Positions 34,863 through 44,559 of a DNA stretch of 64,000 nucleotides are shown one piece after another. The notes under the pieces were generated by a model. That model saw only the letters and a program-made list of their open reading frames with translations, did not search any database and was not told where the DNA came from. Origin of the DNA: Prauserella salsuginis. GTDB lineage: Bacteria; Actinomycetota; Actinomycetes; Mycobacteriales; Pseudonocardiaceae. The stretch spans positions 372,001-436,000 of the forward strand of contig NZ_JANBBF010000011.1 in the NCBI RefSeq assembly GCF_024648885.1. The letters are read 5' to 3'. The stretch's first letter is position 1; every line of letters begins with the position of its first letter. The translations under genes and the position numbers were made by a program.

Positions 34863-35354
34863 TCAGTCCTGGTCGAGGTGCCGGTCGCGGTTGAGGTAGT
34901 TGTACACCGTGAAGCGCGTGACGCCGAGCTGTTCGGCGACCGCTGCCACGGACCGGCGCAGCTGGAAGGCGCCCCGCTCGTCGAGCAGGCGTACCGCCCG
35001 CTGTTTGCCTGCTCTGTCCAGATCGGACAACCGGGTGCCGAGTTCGGCCTCCACCCGGCGCACGATGCCGTCCAGCACGCTGCCCGGTTCGGTCCCGTCC
35101 GGTTCGACGCTGGCGCCGGGCTGTTGCAGCCGCAGGGTGAGCCGGGTGGCGCCGCCGTCGAGAGCCGCGCGCGCGATCGAGGGGAGTGCGTCGAGCAGGG
35201 CCTCCGAGTCACCGCTGACCGACGTGCCGAGTGGGCCGAAGTCCGTGCTCAGCCCAGCCGCCTCGGCCGCGGCGCGCGCCTGGACGGCGTGCTCAGGCGG
35301 CGTGCCCTCCCCATGGAAGGGTTCGCTCGTGAACTCGGCCTCCAGGTGTCCCAC
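34863..35354 (-). CDS. MTH1187/thiamine-binding-like domain fused to helix-turn-helix, putative regulator
   Basis: About 163 residues. The first half (EAEFTSEPFHGEG... GPLGTSVSG... LRLQQ) resembles the MTH1187/YkoF-type ferredoxin-like fold that binds small ligands such as thiamine. The C-terminal third carries a helix-turn-helix, SVAAVAEQLGVTRFTVYNYLNR. The fusion suggests a ligand-sensing transcription factor. It is directly upstream of uraD (100 bp) on the same strand and divergent from hydroxypyruvate isomerase (48 bp). The start is uncertain; GTG 35354 is the first in-frame start before the domain, without a ribosome site. Confidence 0.7.
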   Translation of the reverse strand: MGHLEAEFTSEPFHGEGTPPEHAVQARAAAEAAGLSTDFGPLGTSVSGDSEALLDALPSIARAALDGGATRLTLRLQQPGASVEPDGTEPGSVLDGIVRRVEAELGTRLSDLDRAGKQRAVRLLDERGAFQLRRSVAAVAEQLGVTRFTVYNYLNRDRHLDQD

Positions 35355-35402
35355 GAAGGGGAAGGTTACGGGGGAACGCGGCGGGCGGGCCAGAATGGGC
35401 GC

Positions 35403-36227
35403 ATGAGCCCGGACCCCACCCTGCACGGCCTGCACTTCGACGCCCACCTGTCGACGCTGTTCACCGAGTTGCCGCTGCTCGAACGTCCCCGTGCGGCGCG
35501 CGAAGCCGGCTTCGACGCCGTGGAGTGCTGGTGGCCGTTCGACGCCGTGGCCGTCCCGGCCGATGCCGAGGTCGACGCGTTCGTCTCGGCGATCACCGAC
35601 GCCGGGGTGCGCCTGGTCAGCCTGAACTTCTTCGCGGGCGACATGGCGGCGGGCGACAGCGGACTCGTGTCGTGGCCGGGCCGTGAGACGGAACTGGCCG
35701 ACAGCGTCGACGTGGCTCTCGACATCGCGCGCAGGCTCGGTACCCGGCGATTCAACGCGCTGTACGGCAACCGGCTCGACGGCGTCGACCCCCGGGAGCA
35801 GGACGAGGTCGCGGCCGCTACGCTCGACCGGCTGGCACGCCGCGTCGGCGAGTTCGACGGCAAGATCGTGCTGGAGGCACTGTCCGGCCGCCCCGCGTAC
35901 CCGCTGACCACGACCGCTGACGCCCTGGCCATCCTGGACCGCGTCGGCAGGCCCGAGCTGACGCTGCTCACGGACCTGTACCACCGCGCGGTCGTCGGCG
36001 ACATCGACACCGTCGCCGAGCACGCCGCGCGCACCGGGCATGTCCAGCTGGCCGACGCACCCGGCCGCCACGAACCGGGCAGCGGCACCACCGACCTCGA
36101 CCGCCATCTCGCCGCGCTCGAGGCGGCCGGCTACGACGGGTTCGTCGGCCTCGAATACCTGCCCACCACGGACACGGTCACGTCGCTGGACTGGCTGCCG
36201 CGCGGCCGCCGCTCCGGGCACCGCTGA
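35403..36227 (+). CDS. hyi: Hydroxypyruvate isomerase-like TIM barrel
   Basis: A 274-residue xylose-isomerase-like TIM barrel similar to Hyi, which interconverts hydroxypyruvate and tartronate semialdehyde. The start LHFDAHLSTLFTELPLLERPRAAREAGFDAVECWWPF is typical; metal-site acids fall in KIVLEALSG (Glu) and LLTDLYHR (Asp/His), with the last Glu in GFVGLEYLP. Hyi normally works with glyoxylate carboligase and tartronate semialdehyde reductase in glyoxylate use after allantoin breakdown; neither is in the window. A different sugar-acid isomerase (OtnI) is possible. Confidence 0.85.
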   Translation: MSPDPTLHGLHFDAHLSTLFTELPLLERPRAAREAGFDAVECWWPFDAVAVPADAEVDAFVSAITDAGVRLVSLNFFAGDMAAGDSGLVSWPGRETELADSVDVALDIARRLGTRRFNALYGNRLDGVDPREQDEVAAATLDRLARRVGEFDGKIVLEALSGRPAYPLTTTADALAILDRVGRPELTLLTDLYHRAVVGDIDTVAEHAARTGHVQLADAPGRHEPGSGTTDLDRHLAALEAAGYDGFVGLEYLPTTDTVTSLDWLPRGRRSGHR

Positions 36228-36257
36228 GCGGGGTGCGGGAGCCGGTCGGCTCGGTGG

Positions 36258-36959
36258 TCAGTGCACGTTGATCCACACGGCGACCGCGGTGTCGGCGCCG
36301 TCGTTGCGGATGCGGTGTGGCCGCGCCGACGGGAACCGGATGCCGTCGCCGGGGCCGAGTTCGTGCCGGACACCGTCGACGTCGACGGTCAGCCGTCCGG
36401 CCGTGACGCTGCCCATCTCGTGGCCGGCGTGGCTGAGGTACTCGGCGTCCTGGCTCGAGGTCGACCCCGGTGGGTAGACGGTCTCGTACACCTCTGCGCC
36501 GGACAGCGGTACGGGGGTGAGGCTCCGGTACGTGACGCCGTCGCCGAGCGAGAGCACCGCGGACTCGTCCGCGCGCGTGACCACGACCGCGTCGCCGAGG
36601 TCGGACGTGCCCGCGCGCCGCGCGGCCCCAGTTCCGCCCGGCGGCGCGTCGCCGGTCTCCGTCCCGTCGGTCGGCGTCCCGCTCGGAACCGCCTCCGCCG
36701 CTGTCGCGTCCGCCGCGGTCGCTTCGGCAGTCGGCCCGCCGGGGGCCGTCTCGCCGAAGGCCGCGGACAGTGGCGCGTTCAGCGCCGACATGATCTGCAG
36801 CAGCCGGGTCACCGAGGGGCGCATCCGGCCGCGTTCTATCTGCGACAGCGCGCTCGGGCTGATCCCGAGTTCCGCCGACAGGGCGCGTAGGGACACGCCA
36901 CGTCCGGTGCGCAGCGACCGGATGCGGGTACCGAGGTGCGTGTCGTCGGCGGGGAGCAC
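36258..36959 (-). CDS. XRE-family regulator with C-terminal cupin
   Basis: A 233-residue regulator: helix-turn-helix (SLRALSAELGISPSALSQIERGRM, about 23-46) plus a cupin (about 140-230, with GHEMGSVTAGRLTVDVDG and PGDGIRFPSARPHRIRN). Between them lies an unusual 60-residue Ala/Thr/Gly/Pro linker not needed for the fold. Cupin-XRE proteins often sense small metabolites. Divergent from allB (156 bp), so it probably controls allantoinase or itself. Starts GTG without a good ribosome site. Confidence 0.85.
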   Translation of the reverse strand: MLPADDTHLGTRIRSLRTGRGVSLRALSAELGISPSALSQIERGRMRPSVTRLLQIMSALNAPLSAAFGETAPGGPTAEATAADATAAEAVPSGTPTDGTETGDAPPGGTGAARRAGTSDLGDAVVVTRADESAVLSLGDGVTYRSLTPVPLSGAEVYETVYPPGSTSSQDAEYLSHAGHEMGSVTAGRLTVDVDGVRHELGPGDGIRFPSARPHRIRNDGADTAVAVWINVH

Positions 36960-37115
36960 GGATCGAATCTAGCGCGCCGGTCCCGGCCGCGGGGTCAGGC
37001 GCGGGGTGGTTGCCGCGCACGGGGTGCGTAGCGCATCGTGGGTACGGCGCGGGTGTTTACCTATGACTTCACATGTGCTTGGCTGCACGTGGTCTTTCGG
37101 TGAGGAGGTGCGGGT
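36960..37115. promoter_or_regulatory. Divergent control region of the XRE-cupin gene and allB
   Basis: Between 37050 and 37080 lies the AT-richer stretch GTGTTTACCTATGACTTC followed by the palindrome CACATGTG, a likely promoter/operator zone for allB. TATGAC could be its -10. No database-known box is recognised. Confidence 0.35.
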
Positions 37116-38477
37116 ATGGACCTGGTGTTCCACGCGGCACGTGCGGTGACGCCCGACGGCGAACGGTCGTGCAGTGTCGGCGTGTCCGACGGGCGTGTCG
37201 CGGCGGTCGACGACTACGGCGCGCTGTCCGGTGATCGCGTGGTCGAGCTGCGGGAGGACGAGGTCCTGCTCCCCGGACTGGTCGACACACACGTGCACGT
37301 CAACGACCCCGGCCGCAGCGACTGGGAGGGCTTCGACACGGCCACCCGCGCGGCGGCCGCCGGGGGCGTCACCACGATCGTCGACATGCCGCTCAACTGC
37401 CTGCCGCCGACCGTGGACGTGGCCTCCCTCGACGTCAAACGCCGTGCGGCCGAGGGGCGCATCGCCGTCGACGTCGGGTTCTGGGGCGGCGCCGTCCCCG
37501 GCAACCGCGGCGAGCTGCGGCCGCTGCACGACGCGGGCGTGTTCGGGTTCAAGTGCTTCCTGTTGCACTCGGGCGTCGACGAGTTCGCCCCGCTCGACGA
37601 GACCGGACTCGAGGAGGCGATGCGCGAACTGGCCGAGTTCGACGGCCTGCTGATCGTGCACGCCGAGGACGCCGACACCATCGAAGGGGCGCCCGCCGCG
37701 CACGGCCGCGCCTACACCGACTTCCTCGGCTCACGCCCGAGCGCCGCCGAGAACACGGCGATCGCCCGCGTGCTCGACCTCGCCCGCCGTACGGGCGCGC
37801 GCGTGCACATCCTGCACCTGGCGGCGGGCGACGCGGTGCCGTTGGTCGCCCAGGCCCGCGCCGACGGGGTGCGCGTCACCGCCGAAACCTGCCCGCACTA
37901 TCTGAGTTTCGTCGCCGAGGAGATCCGCGACGGCGCCACCGAGTTCAAGTGCTGCCCGCCGATCCGCGAAGCGGGCAACCGGGAAGAGCTGTGGCGGGCG
38001 CTGGGCGACGGCGTGATCGATTGCGTCGTGACCGACCATTCACCGTGCACCCCGGAGCTGAAACGGTTCGACACGGGCGACTTCGGCGATGCCTGGGGCG
38101 GCATCGCCGGCCTGCAGGTGGGACTGCCCGCCGTGTGGACCGGGGCGCGGTCGCGGGGATTCACCCTCGACGACGTCGTGCGGTGGATGGCGCAGCGGCC
38201 CGCCGAGCAGGTCGGACTGGCCAGCAAGGGACGCATCGCCGTCGGATGCGATGCGGACTTCGCGGTGTTCGCACCCGACGAGGCGTTCGTCGTCGACCGG
38301 ACACGGCTGCGGCACCGCAACCCGGTGAGCGCCTATCACGAGCGGGCGCTGGCCGGAGTGGTGCGCGCGAGCTGGCTGCGCGGCCGGGAGATCAACCTCG
38401 AGCACGGGGCCGAGCCGTTCGGCGAGTTCCTGAGCAGGGAGGAATCCGCTGCGCCCGTCCGGAGTGGACAGCACTGA
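37116..38477 (+). CDS. allB: Allantoinase
   Basis: Zinc amidohydrolase (453 residues) that opens allantoin to allantoate. The binuclear site is visible: H59 and H61 in DTHVHVND, the carboxylated Lys K146 in [11 protein letters not shown], then ILHLAAG and the Asp of VTDHSPC. The segment [11 protein letters not shown] fits allantoinases over dihydropyrimidinases. GAGGAGG (37102-37108) sets the ATG. In Streptomyces allB is followed by allantoicase; here a terminator follows directly, so the next enzyme must be encoded elsewhere. Confidence 0.95.
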   Translation: MDLVFHAARAVTPDGERSCSVGVSDGRVAAVDDYGALSGDRVVELREDEVLLPGLVDTHVHVNDPGRSDWEGFDTATRAAAAGGVTTIVDMPLNCLPPTVDVASLDVKRRAAEGRIAVDVGFWGGAVPGNRGELRPLHDAGVFGFKCFLLHSGVDEFAPLDETGLEEAMRELAEFDGLLIVHAEDADTIEGAPAAHGRAYTDFLGSRPSAAENTAIARVLDLARRTGARVHILHLAAGDAVPLVAQARADGVRVTAETCPHYLSFVAEEIRDGATEFKCCPPIREAGNREELWRALGDGVIDCVVTDHSPCTPELKRFDTGDFGDAWGGIAGLQVGLPAVWTGARSRGFTLDDVVRWMAQRPAEQVGLASKGRIAVGCDADFAVFAPDEAFVVDRTRLRHRNPVSAYHERALAGVVRASWLRGREINLEHGAEPFGEFLSREESAAPVRSGQH

Positions 38478-38506
38478 CCGGCACATCCGTGCACGCGATC
38501 CTCACT

Positions 38507-38763
38507 CGGCCTCAGCCGAGCAGGGAGCGCAGCTGAACGCCCCCAAGGTCACCTTGGGGCGTTCAGCGCAGCCACGCGTCAGCGTGTCCTTGAGGGGCGG
38601 TGGCCGGGCGGCGGGTGGGAGCCCCTGTTCTTCCCTTGATCAAGGTGTGCCCTGCGGGGCGCTGTGTGCCTTGCGGGGCGCTGTGGGGTGCTGCGGGACG
38701 CTGTGGCGCGCCTGCCTACCCGTCGGGTCTCGCGCCCGGCCTCAGCCGAGCAGGGAGCGCAGC
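38507..38763. repeat. 27-bp direct repeats flanking a 203-bp hairpin-bearing insert
   Basis: The 27 bp CGGCCTCAGCCGAGCAGGGAGCGCAGC (written here as CGGCCTCAGCCGAG plus CAGGGAGCGCAGC) occur exactly at 38507-38533 and 38737-38763. The second copy is the 3-prime end of the FhuF-like gene (last codons and stop), so the first is a displaced duplicate of that gene end. The insert between holds a hairpin, the 12-bp palindrome CCTTGATCAAGG (38634-38645) and TGCGGGGCGCTGTG-type repeats (38650-38705). Confidence 0.75.
38533..38566. terminator. Hairpin terminator after allB
   Basis: CTGAACGCCCC(C)AAGGT and ACCTTGGGGCGTTCAG form a 16-bp stem with one bulged C and a single-base loop region. Lies between converging allB and the FhuF-like gene. 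Confidence 0.8.
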
Positions 38764-39386
38764 CGCCGGGTGCGTTCCTCGGGGGTCTGCTTCGGACAGC
38801 TGGCGCACTTCTGGCCGCCGGGGATGTCGTAGATCAGGCAGCACGAGGTTCGCCGCACCACCGGAGTCCCGCCGACCTCGGTGAACAGCGGCCGGGGCAT
38901 CGGCGCGCCCGCGGCGACGATCCCGTCACCGAGCTCGCCAGCCAGCCGCATCGCCTCCCCGGCCCTGTCCGTGCGCGACCCCGCCCAGAGCAGCCGGTTC
39001 CCGATCGAATCGGCCGCGATCGCCCACAACGAGCGTGACGTGGCCCCGCTGACCTCCGCGATCGCCTCGACGGCCGCACCCAGCGCCCGCGCGAACGCCT
39101 CCGCGAGCCGATCGAACTCACCGTGGAAGGCCCGCACCGACCGGGAGTCGAGGATCCGGCCGTCGTGGTGGACCTGCAGCATCACGGCTTCCAGCGACGG
39201 ATCCGCCGCCGTTCCGGTGTGGACCAGTGACTCCAGCGCAGGCGCCACGAGCATCGACGACGCCGAGTACCACCGGATCGTGCCGAGCACCCGGTCACCA
39301 GCCGCGCCGTAGAGTCCCGCCGCACGCCGCAGGTCCTCTCGCAGCCAGTCGCGGTCGGCCAGCACGCTCGCCGCCAGCTCGCTCAC
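38742..39386 (-). CDS. FhuF-like (2Fe-2S) protein, possible ferric-siderophore reductase
   Basis: A 214-residue cytosolic protein whose C-terminus holds the FhuF cluster pattern Cys-Cys-X10-Cys-X2-Cys (SCCLIYDIPGGQKCASCPKQ). FhuF-type proteins carry an unusual 2Fe-2S centre and reduce ferric siderophores after uptake. The upstream 170 residues match the length of the family's alpha-helical domain. The GTG at 39386 follows GGGAGG. No siderophore transport gene lies nearby, so the link to iron uptake rests on family membership. Confidence 0.8.
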   Translation of the reverse strand: MSELAASVLADRDWLREDLRRAAGLYGAAGDRVLGTIRWYSASSMLVAPALESLVHTGTAADPSLEAVMLQVHHDGRILDSRSVRAFHGEFDRLAEAFARALGAAVEAIAEVSGATSRSLWAIAADSIGNRLLWAGSRTDRAGEAMRLAGELGDGIVAAGAPMPRPLFTEVGGTPVVRRTSCCLIYDIPGGQKCASCPKQTPEERTRRLRSLLG

Positions 39387-39471
39387 ATGTTCCTCCCACG
39401 TCGCAGGTCGGCGGTCGTCGCGGCCCTACCGTTGCCCGACGGTACGCGCAGGCTCCGTCCGTTCCTCCGCC

Positions 39472-40335
39472 TCATCCGCTTCGTCGCAGCACCGACACGT
39501 CGAACTCGACGGTGACCGTCGTGGCGCCGGTCAGCGCGTCGAGCTTCTCACCGAGGCCGTCGCGATGGAGGTGGTGGGCGTTCGGCCCCATGAGCACGAG
39601 CCTGCGGACCTCGTCGGCGTCGAACTCGGCGGTGTGCCGCACCGTCTCCACCCCGGCGAGCTCGAAGTGCCCGGCCAGCGACTCGGCGACCCGGTCGGTC
39701 TTGTCGCCCGCGATGTCGAGTAGCCCCAGCTCGGTGACCAGCTCGCGCAGATGGCCCGCGCCGGGCGTCGCCACGGCGAGCAGGCCTCCGGGGCGCAGTA
39801 CGCGGTGGAACTCGACGGGGTTGCGCGGCGCGAAGACGTCGAGGACGACGTCGGCGACGGCGTCGGCCACCGGCCACGGCTCCCACAGGTTCCACACCAC
39901 GGCGCCGATCCGCGGATGTGCCTTCGCCGCACGCCGCAGGGCGGGCGCCGACACGTCGAGCGCCAGCCCCCACGCGGACTCGGTGGCCTCGAGCACCGCG
40001 GCGAGGTAGTAGCCCGTGCCCGCCCCCGCGTCGACGACGAACTCCGGATCCCCTGCCGACCGGGCGATGCGCGCGAGCAGGTCCGAGAGCGGTGCGTACC
40101 GGCCCGTCGCGAGGAAATCCGCGCGGGCGGCGACCATCTCGCTCGTGTCGGCGGTGCCGGCGTCGACACCCGCGCGGAGCAGGTTGACGTAGCCCTGCTT
40201 GGCGATGTCGAACGAGTGGCCACGTCCGCAGCGCAGCGACCGCCCCTCCGGATGCAGCTGCTCCGAGCACACCGAGCAGCGCAACGCGCCCACGACGGCG
40301 GGCGGCAACGAGCGCGGGTCGTTCCGAGTGGTCAC
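39472..40335 (-). CDS. RlmA-like 23S rRNA (guanine-N1) methyltransferase
   Basis: A 287-residue protein: an N-terminal zinc ribbon (CSVCSEQL...CGRGHSFDIAKQGYVNLL) followed by a Rossmann methyltransferase (VVDAGAGTGYY, ALDVSAPALRRA, NPVEFHRVLRPGG). This arrangement marks the RlmA/TlrB family, which methylates G745 or G748 in 23S rRNA; the TlrB type gives tylosin resistance in producers. Which guanine is modified cannot be told here. The GTG at 40335 is the first start before the zinc ribbon. Divergent from amt. Confidence 0.88.
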   Translation of the reverse strand: MTTRNDPRSLPPAVVGALRCSVCSEQLHPEGRSLRCGRGHSFDIAKQGYVNLLRAGVDAGTADTSEMVAARADFLATGRYAPLSDLLARIARSAGDPEFVVDAGAGTGYYLAAVLEATESAWGLALDVSAPALRRAAKAHPRIGAVVWNLWEPWPVADAVADVVLDVFAPRNPVEFHRVLRPGGLLAVATPGAGHLRELVTELGLLDIAGDKTDRVAESLAGHFELAGVETVRHTAEFDADEVRRLVLMGPNAHHLHRDGLGEKLDALTGATTVTVEFDVSVLRRSG

Positions 40336-40389
40336 GGACCATATTCGACCACGACGTTTCGCAACCGGACGTATCCGGCCCGGTGGGCG

Positions 40390-40437
40390 GAAACGCAGAA
40401 GTAACAATCCCGACGAACCGCTTCACGCACCCGAAAC
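40390..40437 (+). promoter_or_regulatory. GlnR-box-like elements upstream of amt
   Basis: Half-sites in GlnR spacing: GAAAC (40390) - N6 - GTAAC (40401) - N6 - GACGA (40412), then TTCAC (40422) - N6 - GAAAC (40433). The known actinobacterial GlnR box is GTnAC-N6-GAAAC repeated. Some half-sites deviate. amt-glnB-glnD is a standard GlnR target, which supports the reading. Confidence 0.55.
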
Positions 40438-40523
40438 GTCCTGAGCCATTCGGCGCAACACGGCTTCCCGATGCTGTCCCGCAATCGCGAGTTCGGCTGC
40501 CTGCTCTCTTAAGGAGGAGACGC

Positions 40524-42157
<1,634 letters not shown>

Positions 42158-42166
42158 GCGCGCGCG

Positions 42167-44539
42167 GTGGTCGCAGGGGGGCTCGTCGAGGCGGTCGACA
42201 GACTGCTGGAAGGCAGGCACGGCAGGCTCGGTGCCGCGGCACTGCGCGCCGCGCTGGTCGACCTGTACGAGTTCTGGCTGAACAAGGCCGCCGCGGCGGC
42301 CGGCGCCGACGTCACCGGTTCGCTACCGGACGGCGTTGCGCTGGTCGCCGTCGGCGGTCTCGGCCGAAGGGAGCTCGTGCCCTTCTCCGATCTCGACCTC
42401 GTGCTGCTCCACAATGGACATCCGGAGATCGGCGAGATAGCGGATGCGCTCTGGTATCCGCTGTGGGACGCGCGCATCGGCCTGGACCACTCGGTGCGTA
42501 CTCCTGCCGAGGCGCTGAAGGTCGCCTCGGAGGATCTGCGTACGGCGACGGGACTGCTGGACGGCAGGTTCGTCGCCGGCGATGCCGCACTGGCGTCCCG
42601 GCTCGTGGTCGCCGCTCGTGACCAGTGGCGGCGCACCGCGAGGAAACGCGTTCCGGAGCTCGTCGCCGCCACCCTGGAGCGCTGGCAGCGCAGCGGGGAG
42701 ATCGCCCAGTCATCCGAACCCGACCTCAAACACGGCCGCGGCGGCCTGCGGGACCTGGGACTGCTGGATGCGTTCGCCGTCGCCCAGGTGGCCGACCGGC
42801 CCGGGGAGGAACTCACGGCCGCCCGTGAACTGCTGCTCGACGTGCGGACGGAACTGCGCCGCACGGTGCGCCGCGGCCGGGACGTGCTCGGGGCCGAGGA
42901 CGCGGCCGTGGTCGCGTCGGAACTCGACTTCGGCGACCGGTTCGCCCTGGCCCGCAGGCTGTCCGGGGCGGGAAGGGCGGTCGCGTACGCCGTCGACGTC
43001 GCACTCAGGGCGGCCGACCCGCCGAAAGGCAGGTTCGGCAGGAAACCACCGCGCACGCCGTGCGGCGACGGCGTCGTGCTGCACGGCGACGAGGTGGCAT
43101 TGGCGCGCGACGCCGTGCCCGCGCGGGATCCCGGACTGCTGCTGCGCGTCGGGGCCGCGTCGGCGCGGACCGGCACCCCGATCGCGCACGGCACGTTGCG
43201 CACGCTCGCCGATACGGCGCCCGAACTGCGGGCGCCGTGGCCGGAACCGGCCCGCAGGGCGCTGACGGAACTGCTCGGCGCCGGCGCCGGGCTCGTCGAC
43301 GCCGTCGAGGCCCTCGACCGGACCGGGCTGTGGGCACGGCTGCTGCCCGAATGGGGAGCGGTCCGCGACCTGCCGCCGCGGGAACCGGTGCACGCGTGGA
43401 CCGTCGACCGGCATCTGGTGCAGGCGTGTGTCGAGGCCGCAGGGCTGACCGACACGGTGGCGCGGCCCGACCTGCTGTTACTCGGGGCGTTGCTGCACGA
43501 CATCGGCAAAGGGCGGGAGGCCGACCACTCCGAACTCGGCGCGGAGCTCGCCAAGCACGTGGCCGTCCGTATCGGACTGTCCGAACGGGATACCGAGCTC
43601 CTCGTCGGCATGGTCAGGCACCACCTGCTGCTGCCGGACACCGCCACACGCCGCGACATCAGCGAACCGGAGACGGTCGAACGCGTCGCCAAGACCGTCG
43701 ACGGCGACCCCGTGCTGCTCGAACTGCTGCACGCGCTGGCGAAGGCCGACTCGCTGGCGACCGGTCCCGGCGTGTGGACCCACTGGAAGGCGGGCCTGGT
43801 GGCGGAACTGGTCAGCCGCACCCGCGCCCTGCTCACCGGCAGGCCCCTGCCCGAACCGGAGGCCGTCGACGCGGCGCAGCGCGAGCTGGTCGCCGAGGCG
43901 GTCCGCACCGGCAGGGGACAGGTCATCGTGGCCCCGGACCGCAGACAGGACAGGACCGCCACGGTCGTGTTCGCCGTTCCCGCTGGCGCCGAGCTGCTCA
44001 CTCCCGCGGCGGGCGTGCTCGCGCTCAATTCCCTCGAGGTGCACACCGCGACGCTGCACACCGTGCCACCGGACGGACGCGAACCGGGCGACCGTGAGGC
44101 CGGTACGCACGAGAGCGGCAGGGTCGGCGTGTTCACCGCGTCGCCGCGCTTCGGCACGCCGCCCGATCCGGCGCTACTGCGCGACCAGTTCGCACGCGCG
44201 GTCGCCGGTGGGCTGGCGCTGGCGGAGAAGCTCGCCGAGAAGGAGCGGGCCTACGCGGGTGCTGCGACCGGACCCGTGTCGCCCAGGGTGCTGTGGTTCG
44301 ACGACGAGACGGCCGGCCCCGAGACGGTCGTGGTCGAGCTGCGCGCCATGGACCGCATCGCCCTCCTGCACCGCGTCGCGGGCGCGCTGCGGCGCTGCGA
44401 CGCCGAGGTGCGCTGGGCGAAGGCCGAGACTCTCGGCAACCGGGTGGTCGACGCGTTCGCCGTCACGCCGCGGACCGGCACGCGCGACACGGGCTGGCGC
44501 GAGCGCATCGAGCAGGCCCTCCTCGTGGCGGCCGGCTGA
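42167..44539 (+). CDS. glnD: PII nucleotidyltransferase/deadenylylase GlnD
   Basis: A 790-residue bifunctional enzyme that modifies PII at Tyr51 and removes the group. The nucleotidyltransferase part has GGLGRRELVPFSDLDLVLL (63-81); the HD phosphohydrolase has LLHDIGKGREADHSELG near 440; two ACT domains at the C-terminus sense glutamine (the last begins VVVELRAMDRIALLHRVAG). It starts GTG 9 bp after glnB. Actinobacterial GlnD enzymes adenylylate rather than uridylylate PII. Confidence 0.95.
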   Translation: MVAGGLVEAVDRLLEGRHGRLGAAALRAALVDLYEFWLNKAAAAAGADVTGSLPDGVALVAVGGLGRRELVPFSDLDLVLLHNGHPEIGEIADALWYPLWDARIGLDHSVRTPAEALKVASEDLRTATGLLDGRFVAGDAALASRLVVAARDQWRRTARKRVPELVAATLERWQRSGEIAQSSEPDLKHGRGGLRDLGLLDAFAVAQVADRPGEELTAARELLLDVRTELRRTVRRGRDVLGAEDAAVVASELDFGDRFALARRLSGAGRAVAYAVDVALRAADPPKGRFGRKPPRTPCGDGVVLHGDEVALARDAVPARDPGLLLRVGAASARTGTPIAHGTLRTLADTAPELRAPWPEPARRALTELLGAGAGLVDAVEALDRTGLWARLLPEWGAVRDLPPREPVHAWTVDRHLVQACVEAAGLTDTVARPDLLLLGALLHDIGKGREADHSELGAELAKHVAVRIGLSERDTELLVGMVRHHLLLPDTATRRDISEPETVERVAKTVDGDPVLLELLHALAKADSLATGPGVWTHWKAGLVAELVSRTRALLTGRPLPEPEAVDAAQRELVAEAVRTGRGQVIVAPDRRQDRTATVVFAVPAGAELLTPAAGVLALNSLEVHTATLHTVPPDGREPGDREAGTHESGRVGVFTASPRFGTPPDPALLRDQFARAVAGGLALAEKLAEKERAYAGAATGPVSPRVLWFDDETAGPETVVVELRAMDRIALLHRVAGALRRCDAEVRWAKAETLGNRVVDAFAVTPRTGTRDTGWRERIEQALLVAAG

Positions 44540-44542
44540 CGG

Positions 44543-44559
44543 CGGGCGATCATCGCCCG
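44543..44559 (+). terminator. Hairpin after glnD
   Basis: CGGGCGAT-C-ATCGCCCG, an 8-bp palindromic stem 4 bp past the glnD stop. The tight loop makes hairpin formation in RNA less certain; a bound-protein site is possible. Confidence 0.5.

Noticed and set aside
13679-40335. Antibiotic biosynthesis or anti-phage defence cluster
   Set aside because: No synthases, nucleases with partner sensors, or known defence genes; the block is catabolic and regulatory, and the HNH gene is of the ordinary 13E12 type.
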